Source of the DNA: Candidatus Bathycorpusculum sp.
GTDB lineage: Archaea; Thermoproteota; Bathyarchaeia; Bathyarchaeales; Bathycorpusculaceae
Reading direction: 5' to 3'
Assembly (NCBI GenBank): GCA_009778385.1
Contig: WRJX01000102.1
Span: forward strand, 1 to 64,000
DNA length: 64,000 nt
The position numbers and the translations under genes are program-made. The notes under the pieces are model-generated. The model ran no database searches. It saw only the letters and a program-made list of their open reading frames with translations, and was not told where the DNA came from. Shown here piece by piece: positions 42,938-51,747 of the stretch (positions are counted from its first letter, which is position 1; each line of letters begins with the position of its first letter).

Positions 42938-43366
42938 AGCAAGTTTTAACGTTTTTCAAATAAAGGCCTATTTGATAAAACATAGAAGACCATAGTCTTA
43001 ATTATTTAGGTATTCTTCCGGTTGGTGTACATATTCCAAATGATTCAAATGGTTGCTTAGAGCACAAACATCTCAGGTATATGCTAAGGAAATACACATC
43101 CCACCAGCAAACACTAATTGTAACTAATGTCTAATGTGTTTTCGCTAGATTCGGTTTTGTGGATGTATGCCCACAGGTTTTTCGCTGAAATATCCCCCTT
43201 CAAACTGCAAGATACCTAAAAGGTGTTCAACCTATTTATCGAATTAACAACTCGCAATAGGAGATTTTTAGTCTGATGACATTGTTCTTTATCCTGTTTT
43301 TCACCGGCATGTTTTTTGGTCTTATGGTAATTATAAACAAAGAGCAAATAAAATGGGGAGCGGTAA
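42938..43366. other. Noncoding 429 bp before the SDR gene
   Basis: No confident gene is present. A frame beginning with ATG at 43276 codes a short hydrophobic segment (MTLFFILFFTGMFFGLMVII) and then runs out of frame into the SDR gene; GGAG lies 12 bases before it. It may be a leader peptide, but the evidence is weak. The rest is AT-rich promoter sequence for the two divergent genes. Confidence 0.4.
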
Positions 43367-44128
43367 ATGATGAAACTAGAGAACAAAATTGTCTTAGTTA
43401 CAGGAGCAAGCTCAGGTATGGGCAAGGCCATATCGTTGCTTTTTGCCAAAGAAGGTGCAACAGTTATTGCAGTTGCGAGACGTTTAGAACGTCTCATTGA
43501 ACTTGAGGCCTTATCTGCGGGATTATCTGGTAAAATTGTAGCTCGGAAGGGAGATGTCTCAGATGAGCCAGTCATGAACACACTTGTAGACAGTATAGTC
43601 ACAGAATTTGGTACAATAGACATCTTGGTTAACAATGCAGGCATTATGGATGAGATGATGCCTGCCGCTGAAGTAACAAACGAAATCTGGGATCGAGTTA
43701 TGAGTGTTAACCTCAAAGCGCCATTTAACCTGATTCGAAAAAGTTTGCCTATTATGATTAGTAAGGGTTCAGGTGTTATCGTCAACATTGCGTCTCTTAG
43801 CGGTCTTTATGGTTCACGTGCGGGTGCGGCGTATACTGCCTCCAAGTTCGCTGTTGTCGGTCTGACAAAAAATGTTGGCTTTATGTATGCGCCAAAGGGT
43901 ATTCGTTGCAATGCGATTTGTCCGGGCGCAGTAGATACTGAGATTTCTGTTGGCATAAAGAATCCAAGTATGTTTGGCTTCTCGCGTGTGAGGACAGGTA
44001 TGGATGCAAATCCGCGTCAGGGCTCTGCTGAAGAAATCGCAAAGGTGGCACTCTTCCTTGCGTGCGATGACTCAAGTTTTGTTAACGGTGCCACGCTGAC
44101 TGTTGACAGTGGTTGGAGCGCATATTGA
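43367..44128 (+). CDS. Short-chain dehydrogenase/reductase (SDR)
   Basis: The 253-residue protein has the classical SDR set: TGASSGMG cofactor loop (about 13-20), NNAG (about 89-92), catalytic Ser in IASLSGLYG, YTASK (Tyr-x3-Lys), and CPGAVDTEI. An Arg pair after the first beta strand (VARRLERL) favours NADP(H). The C-terminal VNGATLTVDSGWSAY is the standard ending. It resembles 3-oxoacyl-ACP reductase/glucose dehydrogenase-like SDRs; the substrate is not known. The start has a strong GGGGAGCGGTAA leader. Confidence 0.9.
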   Translation: MMKLENKIVLVTGASSGMGKAISLLFAKEGATVIAVARRLERLIELEALSAGLSGKIVARKGDVSDEPVMNTLVDSIVTEFGTIDILVNNAGIMDEMMPAAEVTNEIWDRVMSVNLKAPFNLIRKSLPIMISKGSGVIVNIASLSGLYGSRAGAAYTASKFAVVGLTKNVGFMYAPKGIRCNAICPGAVDTEISVGIKNPSMFGFSRVRTGMDANPRQGSAEEIAKVALFLACDDSSFVNGATLTVDSGWSAY

Positions 44129-44181
44129 TTTGCAGCTCCATGCCAAATTTTTCAAATACACTGTATACATTATTTAATGCC

Positions 44182-44330
44182 CATTCGGCAGTTTGCGCTG
44201 AAACAATAGGCAATTACTTTGTCGCCCGATAAATTTCCAAAAAAGAGGTAAACTTATACAAACGATCTAAATTAGGTCATAACTATACCGCGCAAACAAT
44301 TTAACGTACTTTTTCCCAAACTGCCGAATG
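44182..44330. repeat. 14-nt perfect inverted repeat with nested dyad, between convergent genes
   Basis: CATTCGGCAGTTTG (44182-44195) and CAAACTGCCGAATG (44317-44330) are exact reverse complements, 121 bases apart. A second copy of part of the stem exists: GTTTGCGC (44191-44198) can instead pair with GCGCAAAC (44290-44297). It lies between the stops of the SDR and htpX genes. It may be a structured RNA with alternative pairings, a bidirectional transcript end, or a small inverted-repeat element. Confidence 0.6.
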
Positions 44331-44412
44331 TGAGTTATGAGTTTTTTATCGTTCATGTTTTCTTCATCTTGCGATGTTTTCCTAAGTAAAAAGATGTAAA
44401 GTCGTGCATATT

Positions 44413-45396
44413 TTATGCTTGTGTTTGTAGTGCTTTGAGGCGTTTTATGATGTTTGGGTGTGTTGAGAAGAGTTCTGCGAATTTTTCTGCACCAGTTAAG
44501 TTTTTAGATAGGGCGTCTCTTAGGAGGTCTTTTTTGTTTGTAGTTTTGTCTGTGTGGAGTTCTTCTGCGTCTGTTTCTGCTCTGTCAGGGTCGCTTATGA
44601 AAAGGGTTTTGAAGGATGTGTTGCTTTTTTGTTCGCCTCTGTTGTGGCTGCGTCGGTATCGGTTTTGGTTTTTGCTTTCGTTTACTATTGTTACAAGTCC
44701 GGTTGAGAGTTTTTCTGCACCGTTTTCAACTATTGATACGCTGTGGCGGTCTGCATAGTATTCGCGTAGGCGGCTAAGGTATAGGGTAAACATGTTAAGG
44801 ATCCATGAAAATGCCATAAAGGCTATGCCGATTATGGCGTTGTTGCCTCCGCTGCTACGGTTTCTGCCGCCAACCATGCCCGAAAACATTAATGAGAAAC
44901 CAATGTAGTAGAACAAGGCTGGCAGAAAGGAAACTGTCATCATAATTTGTACATCTCGATGTTTTAAGTGACCAAGTTCATGTCCTATGACTGCTTCAAC
45001 CTCACCTTTGTCTAAGGATTTTAACAATCCTTGAGTTATAGCAACACGGTTACCGGTTAAGGGTGAACCGTAAGCAAAAGCGTTTGGCATTGGAATTTGG
45101 GCGAGCATTAATTTAGGTGGAGAAATTTTACTTTTAAGGCTTAACTCTTTAACCATCTTGTGAATTTCAGGATTTTCGTTAGGCCCCATTTCTTTTGCTT
45201 TATAGATTGCACCAACAAGGTAAGGAGAAAGCAACCACTGGGCGATGTTAAAAATTACCACAAGTACGCCGATGGTAATTATGCCTAAACCAACGTCAGC
45301 CAACGTTAAAATTACTGTGAACACAAGGGTTGATAAACCAAAAATTACCGCTAAAGTTCCAATCATTGAAAAATGGAGTTTCCAAACACTCATCAC
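44413..45396 (-). CDS. htpX: HtpX-family membrane zinc metalloprotease
   Basis: The 327-residue protease has two N-terminal helices (about 12-32, 36-58), the zinc motif HELGH (139-143, in VIGHELGHLKH), two more helices (about 153-175 and 190-210), and the third ligand Glu in RLREYYADR. HtpX degrades misfolded membrane proteins. The C-terminus has an unusual Asn/Arg/Ser-rich insertion (ESKNQNRYRRSHNRGEQKS) before the standard LFSTHPNIIKRLKAL ending. Confidence 0.93.
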   Translation of the reverse strand: MMSVWKLHFSMIGTLAVIFGLSTLVFTVILTLADVGLGIITIGVLVVIFNIAQWLLSPYLVGAIYKAKEMGPNENPEIHKMVKELSLKSKISPPKLMLAQIPMPNAFAYGSPLTGNRVAITQGLLKSLDKGEVEAVIGHELGHLKHRDVQIMMTVSFLPALFYYIGFSLMFSGMVGGRNRSSGGNNAIIGIAFMAFSWILNMFTLYLSRLREYYADRHSVSIVENGAEKLSTGLVTIVNESKNQNRYRRSHNRGEQKSNTSFKTLFISDPDRAETDAEELHTDKTTNKKDLLRDALSKNLTGAEKFAELFSTHPNIIKRLKALQTQA

Positions 45397-45466
45397 TATA
45401 CACTTCGCTTCTTAATTTTTAAATGAAGCACCACAATAATATAGGTTTATGATAAAATACTAACAT

Positions 45467-46264
45467 TTAATCTGCCAAAACAACTAATCTGCTTGACTTT
45501 ACACTAAAATTTTGACCCTCATAACCTCCACAAACTTGTTCAACCATAAAACCTGAGCCCAATAACATTTCGTGTAATTGACTTAGTTTATAGAGGCGTG
45601 TTGTGTGATGAAAAAACGTTAGTTTTCCGTCAGTTTTATCTTTAGTAACCCAAAAGTCAAAAAGTCTCCCAGCTTTGGGGTCTACAGTGCGTTTCTGAAA
45701 CAGAAAAAAGTTTGTATATTCACGCCACTTGTAGAAACTAAGAATATATTGACTGATTGCATTTGGGTATCGCAACAAGACAGGTAAAAAGAGCCATTGT
45801 AAATTTGCTATGCTATGTTTTGGGTATTTTCTTTTAAGCTGCTCACGGTTAAAAACATCTAAAATAAACAAGCCGCTGTGACATAGAGTTTGGCGTAGTT
45901 CTTTTAGACTTTTAAAATCAGCCTCCTCAGTGGGTAAATAGCCAAAGCTGTTGTCTAAGCTTAATGCTATAGTGAACGCTTTATCCTTAAAGGGTAAATG
46001 TTGCAAATCGGCTTTTACTAGTTGTGCTTGAGTTTGGTGTTGTTTTGCGATTTTAAGCAATTTTGACGATATATCTAACCCTACAACGTTAAATCCTTCC
46101 TTTGACAGGAGAATGGTGTGTCTGCCTGTTCCGCAGCCTAAATCCAAAATCCAGCCTTCAGTAGAGATGTTGTTTTTGATGAACTGGATTTGTCGTTCTG
46201 TTGGTTCTTTATCAGCAATTTCCTGCCAATATTTGCCCATGGCATCAAAAACGTTTGGTTGCAC
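45467..46264 (-). CDS. SAM-dependent class I methyltransferase
   Basis: The 265-residue protein has motif I WILDLGCGTGRHTILL (about 38-53), motif II VVGLDISSKLLKIAK, and motif IV KDKAFTIALSLDNSFGYL followed by LFILDVFNREQLKRKYP. The SLDNSFGY element is found in small-molecule methyltransferases of the Methyltransf_25/11 group. No partner gene indicates the substrate. The ATG is 87 bp from the divergent ribK gene. Confidence 0.88.
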   Translation of the reverse strand: MQPNVFDAMGKYWQEIADKEPTERQIQFIKNNISTEGWILDLGCGTGRHTILLSKEGFNVVGLDISSKLLKIAKQHQTQAQLVKADLQHLPFKDKAFTIALSLDNSFGYLPTEEADFKSLKELRQTLCHSGLFILDVFNREQLKRKYPKHSIANLQWLFLPVLLRYPNAISQYILSFYKWREYTNFFLFQKRTVDPKAGRLFDFWVTKDKTDGKLTFFHHTTRLYKLSQLHEMLLGSGFMVEQVCGGYEGQNFSVKSSRLVVLAD

Positions 46265-46351
46265 CTATTTTCACCACGTATGTTTATTTTGTTCTAAGAG
46301 AGCTTAAATAATAATAGCCTTTTTAATATAATCTAAAGTGGGTAATGTCAT

Positions 46352-47068
46352 TTGACTGAAAAGCAGGAATGGCAACATGTTTACATGATTTTAAAACTAT
46401 CAGAGATGGGTGCGTATCGTAGAATTGCAAAAATATCTACAGAGTTTTTAGCTGAAAAGCTTGGGATTTCGCAGCAGACTGCCTCACGTTATCTTATTGA
46501 GCTTGAGCGTAAAGGTTGGATTAAGCGAAATATTACCCCTGATGGTAGTCTGATAAAAATTGATGAGTTAGGCATACGTGAATTGCTTAAACTTTACTCT
46601 AATCTTAAAGTTGTTATTGAAACAGCTTATCCTCCTTCAGTTACCCTTGAAGGGGTAATATTTACAGGTCTTGGTGAGGGTGCGTATTATATTTCAAAAG
46701 AAAAATATCGCAAACAAATAACAGATAAACTTGGTTTTGAACCATATCAAGGCACTTTAAACCTTAAACTATCAAGTGACTATGATATTAAAACCCGTAT
46801 GGAATTAGAAGCCTATCCAGCAATTGAAGTGGAAGGATTCAAAAGCACAGATCGTAGCTTCGGTCTTGTAAAATGTTATCCCGCAATAATTGGCAACAAA
46901 GTTAAAGGTGCTCTGATAATTGCCACACGTAGCCATTATGATGTTTCAGTTCTGGAAATCATTGCGCCAATCTATTTGCGTAAACATTTAAACCTTAAAG
47001 ATGGGCACAAAGTAAAAGTTGAAGTTTTTACTTCTCCCTCTAACTCGGTTGATAAGAGTAATTTATAG
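46352..47068 (+). CDS. ribK: CTP-dependent riboflavin kinase with N-terminal winged helix
   Basis: The archaeal RibK turns riboflavin into FMN using CTP. Residues about 10-80 are a winged helix (EFLAEKLGISQQTASRYLIE), and residues about 100-230 are the kinase domain (GVIFTGLGEGAYYISKEKY, FEPYQGTLNLKL, RSFGLVKCYPAII). The fusion of HTH to kinase is common in archaea and hints at self-regulation by FMN. The start is TTG at 46352. Its 3' end overlaps the tail of the rhomboid gene by 29 bp; ribL lies 600 bp further on, in the facing operon. Confidence 0.93.
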   Translation: MTEKQEWQHVYMILKLSEMGAYRRIAKISTEFLAEKLGISQQTASRYLIELERKGWIKRNITPDGSLIKIDELGIRELLKLYSNLKVVIETAYPPSVTLEGVIFTGLGEGAYYISKEKYRKQITDKLGFEPYQGTLNLKLSSDYDIKTRMELEAYPAIEVEGFKSTDRSFGLVKCYPAIIGNKVKGALIIATRSHYDVSVLEIIAPIYLRKHLNLKDGHKVKVEVFTSPSNSVDKSNL

Positions 47069-47672
47069 TATACTGGCTTTCTTTTTCGGGTTTACGTCTT
47101 GATGCTATAATATATCCAGTAATCAATCCAAAGGCTAGTCCGCCAAGATGCGCTAAGACATTAACGCTTTCACCTATGTTTATAAAGAATAAAAAGAACG
47201 CAAACACCAAAGCACCAACAATTGATTGTTGCATAGCTCGTCTATTGTAAATTATGCAGGCTCCAAAAAGGGCAAATATTGCCCCTGAAGCACCAACTGA
47301 AAGGTAATTTGGCCCAAGTGCTAATGAGAGCAGGTTACCTGTTAAACCACCTAGGAAATATATTCCCAAGTATTCTGGCAGGGAGAACATTTCTTCTGCT
47401 CTTAAGCCAAAAATTAACAGAAACAACAAGTTGCCTCCAAGATGAATCAATGAAGCATGAATAAACATTGAAGTAAACAATTGGTATTGGTAGTAAAAAC
47501 CCCCATTTAAAATTAACCAGTTACACTGTCCCAGCACATAAGTTACACTATTAGATGTAACAAATATATTTCCGCCTACAATAGCACCGTAAATATATAA
47601 TGCAATGTTTAAGGCAATCAGAACATACGTGATTTTATATTTCTCTGAGCTTTTTGGAACTTTAACAATCAT
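47040..47672 (-). CDS. Rhomboid-family intramembrane serine protease
   Basis: The 210-residue protein has six helices. The catalytic Ser is Ser129 in GASG (127-130) and the catalytic His is His175 in LAHLGGLAFG; the HLGGN motif (about 77-81) is in the second helix. This is the minimal six-helix rhomboid core. The substrate is unknown. It is the last gene of the dphB operon and overlaps ribL by 4 bp. Confidence 0.92.
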   Translation of the reverse strand: MIVKVPKSSEKYKITYVLIALNIALYIYGAIVGGNIFVTSNSVTYVLGQCNWLILNGGFYYQYQLFTSMFIHASLIHLGGNLLFLLIFGLRAEEMFSLPEYLGIYFLGGLTGNLLSLALGPNYLSVGASGAIFALFGACIIYNRRAMQQSIVGALVFAFFLFFINIGESVNVLAHLGGLAFGLITGYIIASRRKPEKESQYTINYSYQPS

Positions 47673-48133
47673 CTGGAAAACTTCTCAACTATTTTCTGCC
47701 TAATCTTTGAGGAACTATCTAAAGCATCCGCTCCAAATTTGCCAATTCTAACAATCTTCACAGGCAAATTATGCATTTTCAGATAAGCCTCCACATCCTG
47801 CACCATCTTTTCTTGATCATAACCTAAAGCGATAATATCGGGTTTAATCTTTGCCACCACTTCAGCTATGTCCATGCTCTCAAAACCTAAAACTGCAATA
47901 TCAACAACCCTAAGTGACTCTACCAACGCTCTTCTTTGATCTTCAGGCACTACGGGTTTTCTGCCTTTAATATGCTCAACCGTGCTGTCTCGAGCTATAA
48001 CAACTATAAGCTCAGCATTACCTCCACCAGCACGTTTTGCTTCCTCTAAAAACTTTACGTGACCCAAATGCAACAGGTCAAATACGCCACTGGCAAGTAC
48101 TACGGTTCTGTTTCCGGTTTCCTGGTTGGCCAT
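47669..48133 (-). CDS. ribL: Archaeal FAD synthase (FMN adenylyltransferase)
   Basis: RibL makes FAD from FMN and ATP. The 154-residue nucleotidyltransferase has the HxGH motif as HLGH (22-25, in FDLLHLGHVKFLEEAK), the KGRKPVVPEDQRRALVESL helix and the C-terminal SSSKIRQKI segment of cytidylyltransferase-like folds. Length is typical. The start overlaps the end of the DUF357 gene by 34 bp. It completes the FMN-to-FAD route together with RibK in the neighbouring transcript. Confidence 0.92.
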   Translation of the reverse strand: MANQETGNRTVVLASGVFDLLHLGHVKFLEEAKRAGGGNAELIVVIARDSTVEHIKGRKPVVPEDQRRALVESLRVVDIAVLGFESMDIAEVVAKIKPDIIALGYDQEKMVQDVEAYLKMHNLPVKIVRIGKFGADALDSSSKIRQKIVEKFSR

Positions 48134-48384
48134 TCAAACGTCACTGCTCCAAGTAGTCTTAAAGCGTCAAGTAACCCCTCACAATAAGCAACTGAGGTTA
48201 AACTTGTTTCAAGCTTACCGCTTGCCTTATAATACTTTGCATCCGCCAGATAATCATGAACATAACTTATCAAGTTACTAACATCCTCCTCAGTTATGCC
48301 TATCGGAGCGGGATTTTGCTGCATTGTCTTTAGCACAATTTCTGCTGAAGCAATATACTTGCTAGTTAATGTTTCAAGGCTCAT
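48100..48384 (-). CDS. DUF357-family protein
   Basis: The 94-residue helical protein matches the archaeal DUF357 family: LVSYVHDYLADAKYYKASGKLETSLTSV-type residues with KYYKASGK and a C-terminal YCEGLLDALRLLG. Function is unknown; the family is often encoded beside ribL in archaea, as it is here. It overlaps dphB by 4 bp. Confidence 0.88.
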   Translation of the reverse strand: MSLETLTSKYIASAEIVLKTMQQNPAPIGITEEDVSNLISYVHDYLADAKYYKASGKLETSLTSVAYCEGLLDALRLLGAVTFEWPTRKPETEP

Positions 48385-49178
48385 CTAAACAACCTCCTAA
48401 ACTCAACAGGTGCATCTGCAAATGCAATTAAGGCATCAACCTCCATAAAATGCAATTCACCTGGAAAAATTAAGCTGAAAGGAGGCAGACCAAAATCAAA
48501 ATCAATCAAATCTTTAACAAACCCCGCCTTTAACATGGGCTGATTGCTACCTGCTCTGGCAACTCCAATAGCCACTGTATTTGGAGTTATGACTTTTTCC
48601 TGTTTCTGCTCCTCCACTGTCTGCAAGGTTCTAAGTGCCTGATTAATCGTTAAGTAACGATTTTCAGGTTCCCTCAAATCCAAAAGGCACAAAGTATGCA
48701 AACCTAATTTTTTGTTTTGAGCAATAACATTATAGGGTGTTTCAGCAGGGGTTTCTGGAAAAGGAACGGTAACAGTTTTGCCAAATTTGTAATTATGAAG
48801 ACCTGAGAGACTAACTATAGCTGATATAATTGAGATACCATGGACAATTCTGGTATGGATACCGACTTTTTCTGCGTCAATACGCAATGTAACATGAGTT
48901 GTTGCGATAAAGGGATCACCAGGAACCAAAAATACAGTTTTTCCTACCTCGGCTGCTTGAAGGATGAGCTTGCCATTTTCCTCTTCAAGAGTTTGGCGTG
49001 TGACATGTTGTATTTTTTTTCCGCAGAGTTCTTCGAAGTGTTGCAGGTTAAAGTCAGGCATACGACTAGTATATGTTTCCATAAACACGGCATCCGCAGT
49101 CTTGATTTCCTCTAAGCCTTTTAATGTGAGTCCATATTCATCGTTTAAGCCCAAGCCTACAAAGACAAGTTCCTTCAT
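48381..49178 (-). CDS. dphB: Diphthine synthase
   Basis: DphB is the SAM-dependent methyltransferase in diphthamide formation on elongation factor 2. The 265-residue protein shows FVGLGLNDEYGLTLKGLEEI at the N-terminus, the VFLVPGDPFIATTH motif and IVHGISIISAIVSLSGLHNYKFG, all typical. The C-terminal part has GVARAGSNQPMLKAG. It is the first gene of the operon dphB-DUF357-ribL-rhomboid. Confidence 0.95.
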   Translation of the reverse strand: MKELVFVGLGLNDEYGLTLKGLEEIKTADAVFMETYTSRMPDFNLQHFEELCGKKIQHVTRQTLEEENGKLILQAAEVGKTVFLVPGDPFIATTHVTLRIDAEKVGIHTRIVHGISIISAIVSLSGLHNYKFGKTVTVPFPETPAETPYNVIAQNKKLGLHTLCLLDLREPENRYLTINQALRTLQTVEEQKQEKVITPNTVAIGVARAGSNQPMLKAGFVKDLIDFDFGLPPFSLIFPGELHFMEVDALIAFADAPVEFRRLFR

Positions 49179-49299
49179 AACTGCACCAACAAGATAGCTT
49201 AAGGCTCAAAAAATTAAAACATTCTGTATACTTTCCCACTTTAACAAGCAATGTGTAGGTAAAATAGGTACTAAAACTTTATATCACCTATACTTAAAC

Positions 49300-50589
49300 T
49301 TGACAAATAAACAAACAAAAAACTATCACTTACAGAGGGATCAAACTATTACACGATGCATCTTAATTGTAGGCGACGGCATGGCTGATCAACCACTGCA
49401 AAAGCTCAACTTCAAAACCCCCCTAGAAGTTGCTAGCTGTCAATCAATGAATAAACTAGCTCATATAGGTGCTTCAGGCTTACTTGATCCCATTGCTCCA
49501 GGTATTGCACCCGGTAGCGATGCCGCAAATTTGACTCTTTTAGGTTACAATCCATGGCTTGTATGTAAAGGACGTGGTCCTTTTGAAGCAGCTGGTGCTG
49601 GTTTACAACTTAAACATGATGATTTGGCATTTAGATGCAATTTTGCCACAGTAGATGATAATTTGTGTTTAGTTGATGAACGTGCGGGTAGAATAGGTGC
49701 TGAAGCAAAAGCTTTAGGTGAAACCATAGAACAAATTCAACTCAAAGTAAATTCAGATGTTGAAGTTCATTTCAAACAGGCACTGGGTTTCAAAGCGGCG
49801 TTGGTTTTAAGGGGTGACAAACTTTCCTCTAAAGTCACCACTATCTTGCCTAAAGTTGGAACTCCAGTTGTAGCAATCACACCTCTAGATAACTCCTTTG
49901 AAGCTAAGCACACTGCTGATGTCCTCAATGAATTCATACAATTAACCAATCAAACCCTAAAACAGCACCCAATCAACACAAAGCGCAGAGCCAACAATCA
50001 AAGACCTGCAAACGCAGTTTTGCCATGGAGCGGAAGTAAAAAACCAGAAATGGCATCTTTTCAAGAAAAATATGGGTTAAGAGCAACTTGTGTTGCCGCA
50101 GCAAGTTTAATCAAAGGTATAGGTAAATTTAGTGGTATGGATGTTCCAGATGTACAAGGAGCTACGGGTGAACTTGACACTGACACTCTTGCAAAAGCAG
50201 ATGCAGCACTTACAGCACTTGAAAATGGGAACGATTTCGTGTATGTTCATGTAGAAGCGCCAGATGAAGCAAGCCATGACGGTGATGTCATGGGCAAGAT
50301 TGCGATTATTCAAAAAATTGATGCATTAGTTGGCAGAATTCTTAACAAGGTCAACTTAGCAGATACTGTTGTGATTTTAGTGCCTGACCACGCCACATCT
50401 TGTAAGACGCGAGCACATACAGGTGATGCTGTACCCGTCTGTTTTGCAGGCATTAACGTGATTTCAGATGGAGTAAACATATACAGTGAGCGTTCAGCCT
50501 ATAAAGGTGGATTAAATCGTATCAGTGGCAAAGACATAATGCCTATGGCACTAAATTACATGGGCAAACCAGAAAAACTCAGCTGGTAA
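49300..50589 (+). CDS. apgM: 2,3-bisphosphoglycerate-independent phosphoglycerate mutase, archaeal type
   Basis: ApgM interconverts 3- and 2-phosphoglycerate. The 429-residue protein has the metal site Asp26 in IVGDGMADQP, the phospho-acceptor Ser73 in PGSDAANLTLLGY, YVHVEAPDEASHDGD in the metal-binding part, and the second metal set VPDHATSCKTRAHTGDAVP. Start is TTG with an AT-rich element CTTTATATCA about 25 bases before it. It is followed by the cobD-like gene after 5 bp, an odd pairing that suggests co-transcription rather than a shared pathway. Confidence 0.94.
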   Translation: MTNKQTKNYHLQRDQTITRCILIVGDGMADQPLQKLNFKTPLEVASCQSMNKLAHIGASGLLDPIAPGIAPGSDAANLTLLGYNPWLVCKGRGPFEAAGAGLQLKHDDLAFRCNFATVDDNLCLVDERAGRIGAEAKALGETIEQIQLKVNSDVEVHFKQALGFKAALVLRGDKLSSKVTTILPKVGTPVVAITPLDNSFEAKHTADVLNEFIQLTNQTLKQHPINTKRRANNQRPANAVLPWSGSKKPEMASFQEKYGLRATCVAAASLIKGIGKFSGMDVPDVQGATGELDTDTLAKADAALTALENGNDFVYVHVEAPDEASHDGDVMGKIAIIQKIDALVGRILNKVNLADTVVILVPDHATSCKTRAHTGDAVPVCFAGINVISDGVNIYSERSAYKGGLNRISGKDIMPMALNYMGKPEKLSW

Positions 50590-50594
50590 CAAGC

Positions 50595-51716
50595 ATGAAA
50601 CCAATTTCAAGCTTAGTCAAAGAACACATCAAAAACCTCAAACCGTGTATTCATGGCGGAGAAATTCTAGACGCCACATGTAGAAGTGGAATCAGACGTG
50701 AAAACATCTTAGATTTTAGCTCCAGCGTCAACCCTTTAGGTACCTCCAAAAAAGCGTTAGATGCAGCAGAAGCTGCTTTTAGTCAAATCGCCGCTTATCC
50801 TGACTCTACATCAACCGAACTACGAGAAGCAATTGAAAAACATTACAACATCGCAAAAAACAACATAATTGTCGGTAACGGCTCAACTGAGCTTATGTAC
50901 CTTTTCGCCGAAGTTTTTCTGTCAAAAAATGACACAGTAATAATGGCAGCACCAACATTTGGTGAATACGAAGGAGCCGTACTAAAAACAGGAGCAGACA
51001 TCCGCTTCATCAAACTTGGAAACGACCAAAAACTTGACGTTGACGCCTTTATTGCCGGCATGGCAAACGCAAAAATGGCATTTATCTGCAACCCAAACAA
51101 CCCCACTAGCCTGTTGACCCCAACTCATGAGTTAAAACGCATTCTTGATGCAGCCCTAGAACAGAGCACTCTAGTCTTTTTAGATGAAGATTTCTTAGAA
51201 TTTGTAGAAAACGAACAGCAGCTTTCCATGATTGGCAACATAGACAAATACCCCAACTTGTTTATCCTGCGTAGTTTCACCAAACTTTTCGGTTTAACTG
51301 GCTTACGCGTCGGTTATGGCATAGCAAACCAAGAAATCATTAACGTACTCATGGGTGCAAAAATTCCTTGGAATGTTAACTGTTTAGCGCAGGCTGCTGC
51401 AGTGGTTGCCTTAAACGATTATGAGCACCTACAAAAAACTCGACAACTAATTTGTGAAGAAAAAGCTTACCTGCAAGAAGGCTTAAGCAATATAAGGGGA
51501 TTCAAGGTTTATACACCTGATGCAAACTTTTTCTTTATTGACATCCGTGAAACAGGCTATACAGCTGCAGAGCTTACTCAGAAACTGCTTGAGCAGGGCA
51601 TTATGATTCGAGACTGTACCAGTTTTAAAGGTTTAGATCAATACTACATTCGAATTGCAGTTAAGCTCCACAGCGAAAACATACGGTTGCTACAAGCTTT
51701 AGGTAAAGTAATATAA
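50595..51716 (+). CDS. cobD: Threonine-phosphate decarboxylase-like PLP enzyme
   Basis: The 373-residue fold type I PLP enzyme resembles L-threonine-O-3-phosphate decarboxylase, which makes the aminopropanol linker of cobalamin. It has the N-terminal HGGEIL motif of the CobD/CobC group, LDFSSSVNPLG, CNPNNPTS, FLDEDF and the PLP lysine in RSFTKLFGLTGLRVGY (Lys230). Histidinol-phosphate aminotransferase is the close alternative, but the HGG start and the next gene (cbiB) favour cobalamin synthesis. Spacing is 5 bp from apgM and 31 bp to cbiB. Confidence 0.85.
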   Translation: MKPISSLVKEHIKNLKPCIHGGEILDATCRSGIRRENILDFSSSVNPLGTSKKALDAAEAAFSQIAAYPDSTSTELREAIEKHYNIAKNNIIVGNGSTELMYLFAEVFLSKNDTVIMAAPTFGEYEGAVLKTGADIRFIKLGNDQKLDVDAFIAGMANAKMAFICNPNNPTSLLTPTHELKRILDAALEQSTLVFLDEDFLEFVENEQQLSMIGNIDKYPNLFILRSFTKLFGLTGLRVGYGIANQEIINVLMGAKIPWNVNCLAQAAAVVALNDYEHLQKTRQLICEEKAYLQEGLSNIRGFKVYTPDANFFFIDIRETGYTAAELTQKLLEQGIMIRDCTSFKGLDQYYIRIAVKLHSENIRLLQALGKVI

Positions 51717-51747
51717 GAACAATGGTGAATCTGGTAAACAGTAATCC

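Noticed and set aside
43276-43500. Hydrophobic small frame overlapping the SDR start
   Set aside because: Only the first 20 codons look protein-like and it then runs out of frame through the SDR gene.
43216-43788. 190-codon minus-strand frame across the SDR gene
   Set aside because: Antisense to the SDR cofactor and NNAG motifs; no family features.
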